Made by a program: the position numbers and the translations under genes
In this document: positions 38,991 through 46,800 of the stretch, one piece after another
How positions within the stretch are numbered: position 1 is the stretch's first letter
How the letters are laid out: every line of letters begins with the position of its first letter
Notes under the pieces: generated by a model
The model's database searches: none
What the model saw: only the letters and a program-made list of their open reading frames with translations
What the model was told of the DNA's origin: nothing
Assembly: GCA_034438135.1 (NCBI GenBank)
Contig: DAOTTL010000166.1
Span: 1 to 64,000 of the forward strand
DNA: 64,000 nt
Reading direction: 5' to 3'
DNA from: Paraktedonobacter sp034438135
Lineage (GTDB): Bacteria > Chloroflexota > Ktedonobacteria > Ktedonobacterales > Ktedonobacteraceae

Positions 38991-40271
38991 TCACTCAACC
39001 ACCTGGGAAGTTCTGGTTTCTGGCAGATAGCGTTGAGCATGACCCAGAGCAGTAAAAGCGAAGGTTAGAGGAAGCAGGATCATAATGACTCCTATGACAC
39101 TGTAGACCAGAGCAACATTTTTGACACGGTCAATGATCGTTCCGCCTATGATGGTCCCGATAGGAATCGCGGACCAGGCAAAGACGGAGGCCACAGTCAT
39201 GACACGTCCCAGCATATGGCTGGGAGCGATTGTCTGACGTAAACTGTTGGTGTTAATGTTGAAAAGTATGGATACTCCCGCGATCAGTCCCCAGAGAAAA
39301 AGGGCCAGCCAGAGCTGCCGGGTGAACGAAAAGGCGACTATCAGCACTCCCTCAAGCAACAGAGCACCCAGCGCCACCATGCTAAATGACCCACGTTTGC
39401 GCAGGAACCCTGCCGTCAAAGAGATACAGGTAATGCCGACTGCGCCGGCTGTATAGAGTAGCGCGACCTGTGTATCACTCGCCTGCAACTGGCTTTTGGC
39501 GAAAAGGACCAGTTGTGCCCCTGTGGTTGTCGCAACCAGATTAACCAGAGCCATCATGATCGCAATCGCACGCAAGATTGGATGGCCGAGCACATAGTGG
39601 AGACCTTCGTTGATATCCTGCCAGATAGTTGTCTGTGGCTCGTCTGCATCCTGTTTTTTGCGAACTGGATTGAAACTTGCTTTCACCAGCACGAGCGATC
39701 CCGCTGATAGCAGAAACGAGAGCGCATCAAAAAAGAGCAACGATGCCGTTGGAATGACAGCCACAAGGAGACCGGCCAGGAAGGGACCCAGCACAGTGGT
39801 CGCGGAGAAGCTGGCCTGGATGCGACCATTGGCAGTTACCAGGTTATCACGATCGACAAGACTGGGAATAGCCGCGAACTGAGCGGCATTGAAGCCAATA
39901 GAGAGCGTCGTTGTACAGAAAGCGACGCCATAGATCCACCAGATCACCAGGAGATGGAAGATGCTCAGCACCGGAATAGAGGCAATCAAGAGAGCACGAG
40001 CAACATCTGTCATAATCATGAGTCGTTTGCGATCGACACGATCAACCCAGGCACCAATAATCAGGCCGAAGAGCAAATAGGGGAGGAAACCGATGGCCGA
40101 AGTCAGTGCCAGGTTCAAGGCAGAATTAGTTAACTTATAAGTCAGCAATGGAAGAGCAAATAGTGTAAACGAACTGCCAAAACTGGATACAGCCTGTCCT
40201 GTCCAAAACTTCCAAAAATCACCACTAAGTCTGGTCGCAGGGGTGGAAGTAGATGTGGGGCGAGCTGGCAC
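38991..40271 (-). CDS. MFS exporter (EntS/MFS_3-like)
   Basis: This 426-aa membrane protein has about 12 predicted hydrophobic segments starting at FWTGQAVSSFGSSF. The MFS motif A-like loop is GAWVDRVDRKRLMI, near residues 73-86. Its closest general resemblance is to the MFS_3 group that contains the enterobactin exporter. In this position it most likely exports the cluster product and may give self-resistance. It starts with GTG at 40271; GGAAGGA lies 7 bases upstream. A well-formed promoter sits about 100 bp upstream, so it probably heads its own operon with P4 and the genes beyond. Substrate assignment is inference from location. Confidence 0.9.
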   Translation of the reverse strand: MPARPTSTSTPATRLSGDFWKFWTGQAVSSFGSSFTLFALPLLTYKLTNSALNLALTSAIGFLPYLLFGLIIGAWVDRVDRKRLMIMTDVARALLIASIPVLSIFHLLVIWWIYGVAFCTTTLSIGFNAAQFAAIPSLVDRDNLVTANGRIQASFSATTVLGPFLAGLLVAVIPTASLLFFDALSFLLSAGSLVLVKASFNPVRKKQDADEPQTTIWQDINEGLHYVLGHPILRAIAIMMALVNLVATTTGAQLVLFAKSQLQASDTQVALLYTAGAVGITCISLTAGFLRKRGSFSMVALGALLLEGVLIVAFSFTRQLWLALFLWGLIAGVSILFNINTNSLRQTIAPSHMLGRVMTVASVFAWSAIPIGTIIGGTIIDRVKNVALVYSVIGVIMILLPLTFAFTALGHAQRYLPETRTSQVVE

Positions 40272-40377
40272 GATGAAATCCTTCCGTTTTCCTAGATAGG
40301 ACGGACACCCTGAAGGTCAGAGTGGTAACAGAAATCTTCGCTAAAGTGAACAAGTCTACGAATGGCGGCACGTTTCT

Positions 40378-40406
40378 ATTATCCCATATTTTTTACTTTT
40401 TGTCAC
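40378..40406 (-). promoter_or_regulatory. Sigma70-type promoter for the exporter/P4 operon
   Basis: On the minus strand there is GTGACA (40406-40401), a 17-base spacer and GATAAT (40383-40378). The predicted start lies near 40371, leaving a leader of about 100 nt before the GTG start codon. This is the best promoter match I found in the window. Confidence 0.7.
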
Positions 40407-40412
40407 CCCCCC

Positions 40413-40426
40413 CTTACAAGTGTAAG
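40413..40426. promoter_or_regulatory. Candidate operator, CTTACA-N2-TGTAAG
   Basis: Six-base inverted arms with a two-base spacer lie seven bases upstream of the -35 box of the exporter promoter. The position suits an activator or a repressor. No regulator gene is present in the window to pair with it. Confidence 0.45.
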
Positions 40427-40477
40427 CGTCTTGTCGATTGTCAACATCGGCCTGGCAGGCCGTCCCAACCCATTCAC

Positions 40478-40527
40478 AAAAGAGCAGAGGGAGAGTTTGC
40501 CTCACCAGACACCCCCTCTGCTCTTTT
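40478..40527. terminator. Hairpin with T-runs, likely bidirectional terminator
   Basis: The left arm AAAAGAGCAGAGGG (40478-40491) pairs perfectly with CCCTCTGCTCTTTT (40514-40527) across a 22-base loop. T-runs follow the stem on both strands. It separates the monooxygenase side from the exporter promoter and probably ends transcription coming from the right. Confidence 0.6.
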
Positions 40528-40681
40528 TCTGCTCTGTCGCCGCAGATGACAGAGGAAGGAGCGAGAAGTCTCTTCTTGCAAGTTTATCGCCCTCACCCTG
40601 TTGCCTTTCCGTTTGGCAATGGAGGTATGTCAGTCCAATAGTTCGGTCAGGCAGGAAGATCTGAACAAGCTGAACAACAGA

Positions 40682-41200
40682 TGACGCAAATAAAAGATGT
40701 GACGCACACAGGAGAGGGGGCATCCTTTTGCGTCATTCTGTTGCAGCGGCTCTGTAGGCCGCACGAAGGGAAACCTGTGACGCGAATGACGCAAAGGCGC
40801 AAATATTCCTACCCTTTTCTCTCTTCTTCTTCTCTTTCTTCTTTTTTAAAGATAGATTCTAAAAAAGAAGGGGCCATTTTGCGTCATTTGCGTCACCTCA
40901 TCCATTCGCACTAACTGGGAAGCGCCCTCATCCAGGTGACGCAAAATGTAGGGAGGAGTCAATTTGTGTTATTTTGGCGATTTGCGTCACCTTTTGAGCG
41001 ATTTGCGTCACCTTTTTTGGCTCGTTTGCACTGTTTTTTTGCCCGATTTGCACCACTTTTTAGTCTGATTACACCGCTTTTTGGCTCAAATTGCATCATT
41101 TTTGGGCTTATTGACGCTGTTTTTTTGGCTTGAAACTTGCTTTTTAGGGAGCTTTTCAAGCAGCGGCGGAAATTTTGCGTCACCTTGACGCTTTGCGTCA
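40682..41200. repeat. Array of TTGCGTCA/TGACGCAA motifs
   Basis: The exact 8-mer occurs ten times in 519 bp. As TGACGCAA it starts at 40682, 40787 and 40937. As TTGCGTCA it starts at 40728, 40879, 40888, 40982, 41003, 41175 and 41193. Near matches lie at 40700 and 40778. No credible gene occupies this stretch: the short frames here are low-complexity and lack ribosome-binding sites. The array could be a protein-binding region, but its role is unknown. Confidence 0.75.
40961..41150. repeat. Imperfect 21-22 bp tandem repeat, T-rich
   Basis: About nine units start near 40961, 40979, 41000, 41024, 41045, 41067, 41088, 41110 and 41131. Each has the pattern ATTTGCRYCR followed by CTTTTTTGGCT. The unit length is close to two helical turns. 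The two best-preserved units contain TTGCGTCA and the others are decayed versions. Because 21 is a multiple of three, short frames here show seven-residue repeats, which I regard as incidental. Confidence 0.65.
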
Positions 41201-41523
41201 CCCCTCCATCTGGCGTTTTTTTGAGCATGCTATTCCCCTTCTTATAGATTGCGCGAAGCGCTTACTATAAATGTGAGTTATCCCTCCACTTTGCTGAGGC
41301 TTGCAAAACCCCTCCTCCTCCTCGAAAAAAGAAGAGGCGAAGAGCCTGTGTGGCGGGGTGGCCTGCACAGCTATAGACATGAAGTTAAGCCAAAAAAGGG
41401 GTGCAGGATCCTCCCTGCCGGGGTTTGGGGTGTCCCCAAAAACCCCTTTCCTTCTATTTCGCCGCTTTAACGGTAAAATAGAAGGGAGTGCAGAGGGCGT
41501 CCTTCTGCTAACTTCGTGTCTAT
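41201..41523. other. Non-coding stretch with three hairpins
   Basis: An interrupted hairpin lies at 41242-41270 (TTATAG...GCGC-GAA-GCGC...CTATAA). A G/C-rich stem is at 41420-41446 (GGGG-TTT-GGGG/CCCC-A5-CCCC). A perfect ten-base stem CCTTCTATTT/AAATAGAAGG is at 41450-41485. No gene is supported here; frames on both strands look like shadows of repetitive sequence. Confidence 0.55.
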
Positions 41524-41589
41524 GGGCGGGGCGGCCTGCTGTGCAGGCCGAAAGCCTTTTGTCCTGCTTTTGCAAAAGCAGGAATGACT
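41524..41589. repeat. Two-hairpin repeat, copy 1 (3' of monooxygenase)
   Basis: It contains GGCCTGC-TGT-GCAGGCC at 41533-41549 and the perfect 20-bp palindrome CCTGCTTTTGCAAAAGCAGG at 41563-41582. It sits 13 bp beyond the stop of the monooxygenase gene. A second copy in the same orientation lies at 43155-43220. Confidence 0.75.
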
Positions 41590-41601
41590 CATATATCCTT
41601 C

Positions 41602-42903
41602 TTATGCACTCTTTTTTCGTGATATGAAGAGATTAGTAGCTCGTAGGGCGGTTTTTGCGAGTGCGCGTCTGGCAGGGTTTTCCATTACTAAAAGGTCCAT
41701 CGATTGCTTTGAACTTTTGACAGCAGCAAAGCTGTACTGGAGCATTTCTGTAACATACTCCTTGAGTGCTTCAGAGAGCGTCTGCTCTTGTTTTGCGGCA
41801 GAGATCAGCTTCCGGCAGAGGAGTTGAGCGTCCCTGAGAGCGGTATTGCCACCTATCCCACGCGTCGGCGGCATACTATGAATAGCGTCTCCAAGCAGGG
41901 TGATATTCTGGCTCTCCCAGGGTGCAACCCGAGTGGCGATTCGCAAAGGAGTCGTAATGACCGAGTCTGGATCGGTCAGACGAACAACATGTCGCAGTGT
42001 AGGATGCCAGTCTTTGACCATATCCTGCGCAATCTGGAGCAGCTCTAATCCCGCCATATGTTGTAGTTCTTCTTGCCTCGGGTAGTTCTTTTTCCTGGTG
42101 ATGAACGCCCAGAAGTAGTAATCGTTAGTATTCTCGAAAAGGGCACTTGACTCTTCAAGCAATGCTTCTTCGTTGATGCCAATTGTACCCTGAGTTCGCT
42201 CTTCTGCCTTGCCGCTGAGGTTGTGAACAGCAGAGAAGAGACTACGACCCTTTGGACCAAGCACAACATTTGCCCAGTCAAACTGGTTAGCAACAAGTAG
42301 CGAGTGGATTTCAGGGGTCAGAGGCACTTTGCCGATGACAGCTATGTTCCCAGTCTCAACACGGCTGGCCTGGGGTATGAATTGTTGGCGAATGCGGGAA
42401 TGGCCTCCATCGGCTGCGACCAACAAATCACCGATCACGCTTGTGCCATCCTCAAAAAAAGCGGTTATAGACCCATCGGGGTTTTCTTGATAATGAGAGT
42501 AGGTTTTGTTGAAATGGACGATCTCATCCATCTCTGCCAGTAATACCTGGCGCAAGGTAATACGGCTGACTGAGCGGGATGACTCAAGTGGATCATGCTG
42601 TTTGGATGGCTCCACGGAAAATGCCACCAGGCGATTGAGTTGCTCATCTCTCATCAGCAGACCTTTACCATCACCTCCGGTTGTCTTGATGTATATCTCA
42701 AAGAGACGAGGGGGCAGACAATCGTGTAATGCCTGGTTGCCCATCGCTTCTATGTGAATACGATACCCCTGCAAACGTTCATTCCGATTCTGGTCGCGCT
42801 CATAAAGAGCAACGCTGATCCCGGCTTTTTTGAGTCCCTGAGCCAGACAAAGGCCACCAAGACCACCACCAATAATCAAGACATGAAAAGACCGCTTAAT
42901 CAT
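41602..42903 (-). CDS. FAD-dependent monooxygenase (PHBH-like, class A)
   Basis: This 433-aa flavoprotein has the ADP-binding motif GGGLGG near residues 11-16, an NADPH/FAD-contact DG motif (AADGGHSR) in the middle, and GDAIHSMPP near the C-terminal third. These are the three fingerprints of single-component aromatic/polyketide hydroxylases. I prefer the ATG at 42903 to the GTG at 42909, because AAAGGAG (42911-42917) is 7 bases from the ATG but adjacent to the GTG. It lies between MbtH and the exporter and is flanked by two copies of a hairpin repeat. It probably hydroxylates the peptide or a building block; the target is unknown. It lacks features of N-hydroxylating ornithine/lysine monooxygenases. 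Confidence 0.92.
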   Translation of the reverse strand: MIKRSFHVLIIGGGLGGLCLAQGLKKAGISVALYERDQNRNERLQGYRIHIEAMGNQALHDCLPPRLFEIYIKTTGGDGKGLLMRDEQLNRLVAFSVEPSKQHDPLESSRSVSRITLRQVLLAEMDEIVHFNKTYSHYQENPDGSITAFFEDGTSVIGDLLVAADGGHSRIRQQFIPQASRVETGNIAVIGKVPLTPEIHSLLVANQFDWANVVLGPKGRSLFSAVHNLSGKAEERTQGTIGINEEALLEESSALFENTNDYYFWAFITRKKNYPRQEELQHMAGLELLQIAQDMVKDWHPTLRHVVRLTDPDSVITTPLRIATRVAPWESQNITLLGDAIHSMPPTRGIGGNTALRDAQLLCRKLISAAKQEQTLSEALKEYVTEMLQYSFAAVKSSKQSMDLLVMENPARRALAKTALRATNLFISRKKSA

Positions 42904-43154
42904 ATGCACACTCCTTTCGAGAAATCAGATGCTGCGTTAAGACTAACGCCGAATAAATCAAGAACCTGTATTTATTTTTGATACTTGTGTTTATAAAAGT
43001 ATTCCATCATGTTCTTGTTTTTAGAGTATACTTTCAATGCAGATGCTATGTATCACCCTCGCAGGTGATTTAAAGGGTGAATTTTGGTAAGAAGAGCGAG
43101 CCTGTGTGGCTGGGCATTTGCTCATCCACACAGGCTCGCTTCTTCTTAGGAAAT
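42904..43154. promoter_or_regulatory. Upstream region of monooxygenase with ATACTT half-sites and a long hairpin
   Basis: ATACTT-N10-AAGTAT forms a perfect inverted repeat at 42981-43002. A third ATACTT half-site lies at 43028 within the palindrome AGTATACT. This suggests an operator in front of the monooxygenase gene. A near-perfect stem of about 22 bp lies at 43088-43148, with a 16-base loop. I see no strong -35/-10 pair, and no gene in this stretch. Confidence 0.4.
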
Positions 43155-43220
43155 GGGGTGGGGCGGCCTGCATAAGAGGCCGAAAGCCTTTTGTCTTGCT
43201 TTTGTAAAAGCAGGATGACT
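43155..43220. repeat. Two-hairpin repeat, copy 2 (3' of mbtH-like gene)
   Basis: It matches copy 1 (41524-41589) over about 65 bp with few differences: GGCCT...AGGCC at 43165-43181 and CTTGCTTTTGTAAAAGCAGG at 43195-43214. It begins about 66 bp past the stop of the MbtH-like gene. Both copies lie downstream of a gene's 3' end in the same orientation. Confidence 0.75.
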
Positions 43221-43286
43221 TATACTATTCTCCAGCCTTTTCCCGGTGCTTGAGCGTCAAATAGTCGCGCTGCCTGGTTGTATGGA

Positions 43287-43514
43287 TTACGACTGGTTGG
43301 CGTTCTCCTCCATTTTCTTGCGCAGGCTGAGTGGGCGCATATCAGTCCAGACCTCTTTGATATAGGTCAGACATTCAGCCTTTAAACCGCTTTTCCCTGC
43401 ATCCTTCCAACCGATTGCATTCTCGCGGTCGGCGGGCCAGATCGAATACTGTTCTTCGTGGTTGACAACGACTTTGTAGATTGTGGTATCTTCCTGTTCG
43501 TCTCTGCTACTCAT
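43287..43514 (-). CDS. MbtH-like NRPS chaperone
   Basis: This 75-aa protein carries the full MbtH fold signature: NHEEQYSIWP, GW, ECLTYIKEVW and TDMRPLSLRKKM. MbtH-like proteins bind the A-domain core and are needed for solubility or activity of many A domains. It is the only such gene in the window, so it may serve several of the 15 A domains. It starts one base after the stop of the preceding small gene (TAATATG), with GGAGG a little further upstream, so it is co-transcribed with P3. Confidence 0.97.
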   Translation of the reverse strand: MSSRDEQEDTTIYKVVVNHEEQYSIWPADRENAIGWKDAGKSGLKAECLTYIKEVWTDMRPLSLRKKMEENANQS

Positions 43515-43515
43515 A

Positions 43516-43851
43516 TTATGGTTTGACCTCCTCTAAAATGACGAGATGTCCTGTACCCTGCAACGTCGCCAGATCGATGTCGGCGATGCAGCGTATTTTT
43601 ACGTAGTTCAGCGTCAGGGTGCCCTCTATATGGACCGTCCCCTGCTCTGTCTCAAAATTTGCCTGGCTTGTATTAGTTGCCGCTTTATCAACTCTGACGC
43701 CCAGATCAGTGCCGCCGTGCGTATCGGTGAATTTGATAAAGACATATCCCATTTCTTCGACACGCTGCCGCAACTCTGCAAGGGATGGCTGAGGCCCTCC
43801 GACGATCACGGGATGGTCGCCTTCGGCCAGGCGTTGAACGAGTTCATTCAT
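43516..43851 (-). CDS. Small conserved hypothetical protein next to MbtH
   Basis: This is a 111-aa soluble protein of unknown function. The start overlaps the stop of P3 as ATGA, and it ends one base before the MbtH-like gene, so it belongs to the same operon and is very probably real. It has an N-terminal helix (NELVQRLAEG), the segment YVFIKFTDTHGGTDLGVRVD, and a beta-rich C-terminal half (VHIEGTLTLNYVKIRCIADIDL). It has no signal peptide, membrane segment or catalytic motif that I recognise. I have an impression of similar proteins near NRPS genes in other bacteria, but I cannot name a family. Confidence 0.85.
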   Translation of the reverse strand: MNELVQRLAEGDHPVIVGGPQPSLAELRQRVEEMGYVFIKFTDTHGGTDLGVRVDKAATNTSQANFETEQGTVHIEGTLTLNYVKIRCIADIDLATLQGTGHLVILEEVKP

Positions 43852-46800
43852 ACAAAGGACTCCTTTTCAATCCAGATCATCAAATCGCGCATATGTTGCT
43901 CCGGGTTTGTCACAATCTGCATCAGTAATTTGCGGAGATGGCTTAGTATCCGCGCAATTGCAAACTGATCGAAGTAGCGCTGATAATAAGATATAACCAG
44001 TTCCAGCTCTTGTCCAGGAAAAACATCGATTCTGAGGGGGTATTCTTGCCTGGCAAAGAAAAATGTGGGCATTTTGGGGAAGAACAGTACATGCTCATTC
44101 GCGCGGGAAAAAGGTTTTTCCAGTGTAGAGGCAAGCCCCTCGAAGTTCTGAAAAACGAGATAGCTCTCAAACAGCGGTTGTTGTCGGTTGATCCCGCTCC
44201 ACTCATAGATCTTGCGCAAGGGTGTATATTCGTATTGCCGTAACTCTACTTGCCGCTCCTGGAGCTTTGTGAGCCATGGCAAGAGGAAGTCATCCGGTGA
44301 CACGCGAATGCGTGCTGGCAATGTATTCATCAGAACTCCTACGATGGACTCGACGCCGGGCAGTTCCGCCGGACGTCCTGAGACGGAGACTCCAAAGGTG
44401 ATCTCCTCTTCGCCGCTGTAATGGCTCAAAAGTAGTGCCCAGACACCTTGCAGTATCGTATTCGGCGTGAGATGGTGCTGCCGGGACAGCGCCTGTAGTG
44501 CCCTGGTCTGTGCGCTATCCAGTGAGAAGGCCTGGCTGGCAAAGCGCGAGTCCTTTTCCGTTTCCTGACTGCTTGCAGATGCACGATCTATCAATGGCGT
44601 CACTTTAAAGTCCTGTAATTCTCGTCGCCAGAATGCCTCTGCGGATACCATATCCTGCCGCCGCAGCCAGGCAATGTAGTCTTGATACGGACGGCTTCGC
44701 TCCCGTTGCAATTCTTTCCCTTGAGAGAACGCGTTGTAGAAAGTAAATGCCTCGTTGATAAGAAGCATAAAGCTCCAACCATCTGTGTTTATGTACCGGT
44801 TACTCAGGACGAATTGATAGCGGTTCTCAGTTACCTGAGCAACCAGTAGATAGAGTGCCGTTGGTTTTGTGAGTTCCAGACCACGCGCTCGCACACTTTG
44901 TAAGTAACGCTCCAGGCGCGTCGTTTGTTCTGTGGGAGAGAGGTGCCGCCAATCTCGCTGTTCCAGGGAAACGGTGCTCTCCTTGTGAACCAGTTGGAGC
45001 GGCTCATGCAGTCCTTCCCAGACGAAAGAGGTTCTCATCAGGGGATGTTGCGCCACTACCTGTTGCCATGCACGCTCGAAGGCCGGTGCATGGAATTTTC
45101 CCTCTATGAGCATGACCCTTTGCATGGAGTAGAGTCCAATTTCTGGCTCTGCGAGATAACGCGCTAACATGTGTTCTTGGAGAGGTGAAAGAGGATAGAT
45201 ATCTTCTATCTGCTGCTTGGAGCCTATCAGATGCTCAAGCTCCTGCGGCGCAAGATTTGCCAGCGAGAATGGCTGTGGTGTCGTCGGGGTTGCTGTTTCC
45301 GACCCTTCTGGCAGCGTCGAAGAAAGTTGAACGACGCCTGCCAGCTCGGCGATGGTCTGATATTGAAACATCTGCTGAGGCGTGAGTTGGAGACCCGCCT
45401 GCCGGGCCTTTGCAATGATCAGGATGCTCCGAATAGAATCTCCACCCGCTTCAAAGAAATTGTTAGAGACTCCTATCCGGTCCAGACCAAGGACGCCCGC
45501 CCAGATTTCAGCCAGTCTTTCTTCGATCTTTGTGCGTGGCGCTACAAAGTTCTCTTCCAGCTCTGGTATGATAATGGGCGCTGGCAGTCCCTGCCGATCC
45601 AATTTTCCATTCGGCGTCAGGGGCAATGCCTCTAGCATAACGAAGTTTCCTGGTATCATGTAATCGGGCAGCCATCTCTTGAGCGAGCTACGCAACCGGG
45701 CGATCAGTTCATAAGTCATTCTTGCTTGTAATGGATTGTTGACATAACTGTGCCAGGAATGAGGGCCTGTGTGTTTCTGGTCGATGGTGGACTGTTCTAT
45801 TGTCTGCGTCTGACTTTGTCCCGCGTTCCTTTGCTGCAAGATGGCCGTGTAGCTGCCATCACGTCTGCCTTCTGACCAGCGCAGTTCAAGAGTATAAGGG
45901 AGTTCGTCGCATATGGTCCAGAGGTCTTCAGGATCGACACCTGCATCGTCGTCGTGCAATGGGTGATCGTGGAGAGTCTGACGCAGTTCACCCACTGTAG
46001 CGGAGTGCGGGAAGCTTTTAAGGAGAGTTAGAGCGTGCACTTCTCGCGCAAGGCGGGCATTGGGAATCCCAGTCAGACAGAGCCGCTCTGGTCTTGTCTC
46101 TATGAGCAACTGGCGCACGGCTGACACTGTGAGCATGTGCTCTTGCCAATCCAGTTTCTCTATTCCAGCAACTGACGATCTGGCAGCGCCGAGGTGCAGC
46201 ACTACATCGTAACGGAAGAGGGTAAGTTCATTGGTATGATGACCACGCTTCAACTGGATTTCTACCCGGCTGATCTGTGGCAGGTGGTGCTGGAGAGCTA
46301 TAAAAAATGCTGGATCAATCACAAGCTCGTTCTCTTGTTCTATCCGTTTACGTACTCGTTGCTGAAGCTGCTCAATGGAGAGCGTTTCCGAGGCCTGGAG
46401 CAGTTCGATCGAGTTATAAAAGGTTTCCAGCAGGGGGAGGCTACGTATGTCGCCTATAAAAAGCGAGCCATCGGGCGTGAGCAGTTGCACAGCCTGTTCC
46501 AGTACCTGGAGCAGGTAGTCGATGCCGGGAAAGTACTGAACGACCGAATTGAGGATGACCGTATCAAAGCTTGCTGTCTCTATCCCGGTGAAGTCGTCCG
46601 CAGTTCGCAGTTCCAGTTGCACATGTGCTGAAGACTTTTCTAGTTGTTGCTGGAGAAGCTCCAGAACGTATGGAGAGAAGTCTGTGCCTCTATAGTGGTC
46701 ACAGTGGGGAGCCAGGGGAAACAGCAGCAATCCTGTGCCACAGCCGATCTCCAGCACACGATGGGGTTGTAAAAGGAGAATCCGTTCGACCGTTTGATTG

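Noticed and set aside
38933..39040. N-terminal extension of P4 overlapping the exporter gene
   Set aside because: The start at 39040 lies inside the exporter frame and has no ribosome-binding site; the conserved A-domain start is far downstream of it.
40681..40914. 77-codon plus-strand frame
   Set aside because: Low-complexity (Ser/Phe run), no ribosome-binding site, and it lies in the TTGCGTCA array.
40936..41133. 65-codon plus-strand frame, Phe/Leu-rich, membrane-like
   Set aside because: It is the opposite-strand reading of the same T-rich tandem repeat, with no start signal.
40682..41200. CRISPR array
   Set aside because: Repeats are too short and irregular, spacing is variable, both orientations are mixed, and no cas genes are present.
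40959..41228. 89-codon minus-strand frame with seven-residue repeats (GDANRSK-like)
   Set aside because: The repeats follow from the 21-bp DNA repeat in a T-rich array; there is no ribosome-binding site and the composition is Lys/Arg-extreme.
41198..41575. 125-codon minus-strand frame downstream of the monooxygenase
   Set aside because: It crosses three hairpins and half of the 65-bp repeat and resembles no protein; better read as non-coding.
41602..42903. Thiazoline oxidase partner for the Cy module
   Set aside because: Its FAD motifs are those of PHBH-like monooxygenases; thiazoline oxidases use a different, FMN-binding nitroreductase-like fold.
43848..45215. Epimerization domain at the end of P3
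   Set aside because: The carrier has GGDSI, as before epimerases, but the domain lacks the E-type HHxxxDxxSW and FNYLGQF motifs and has RYINTDG.
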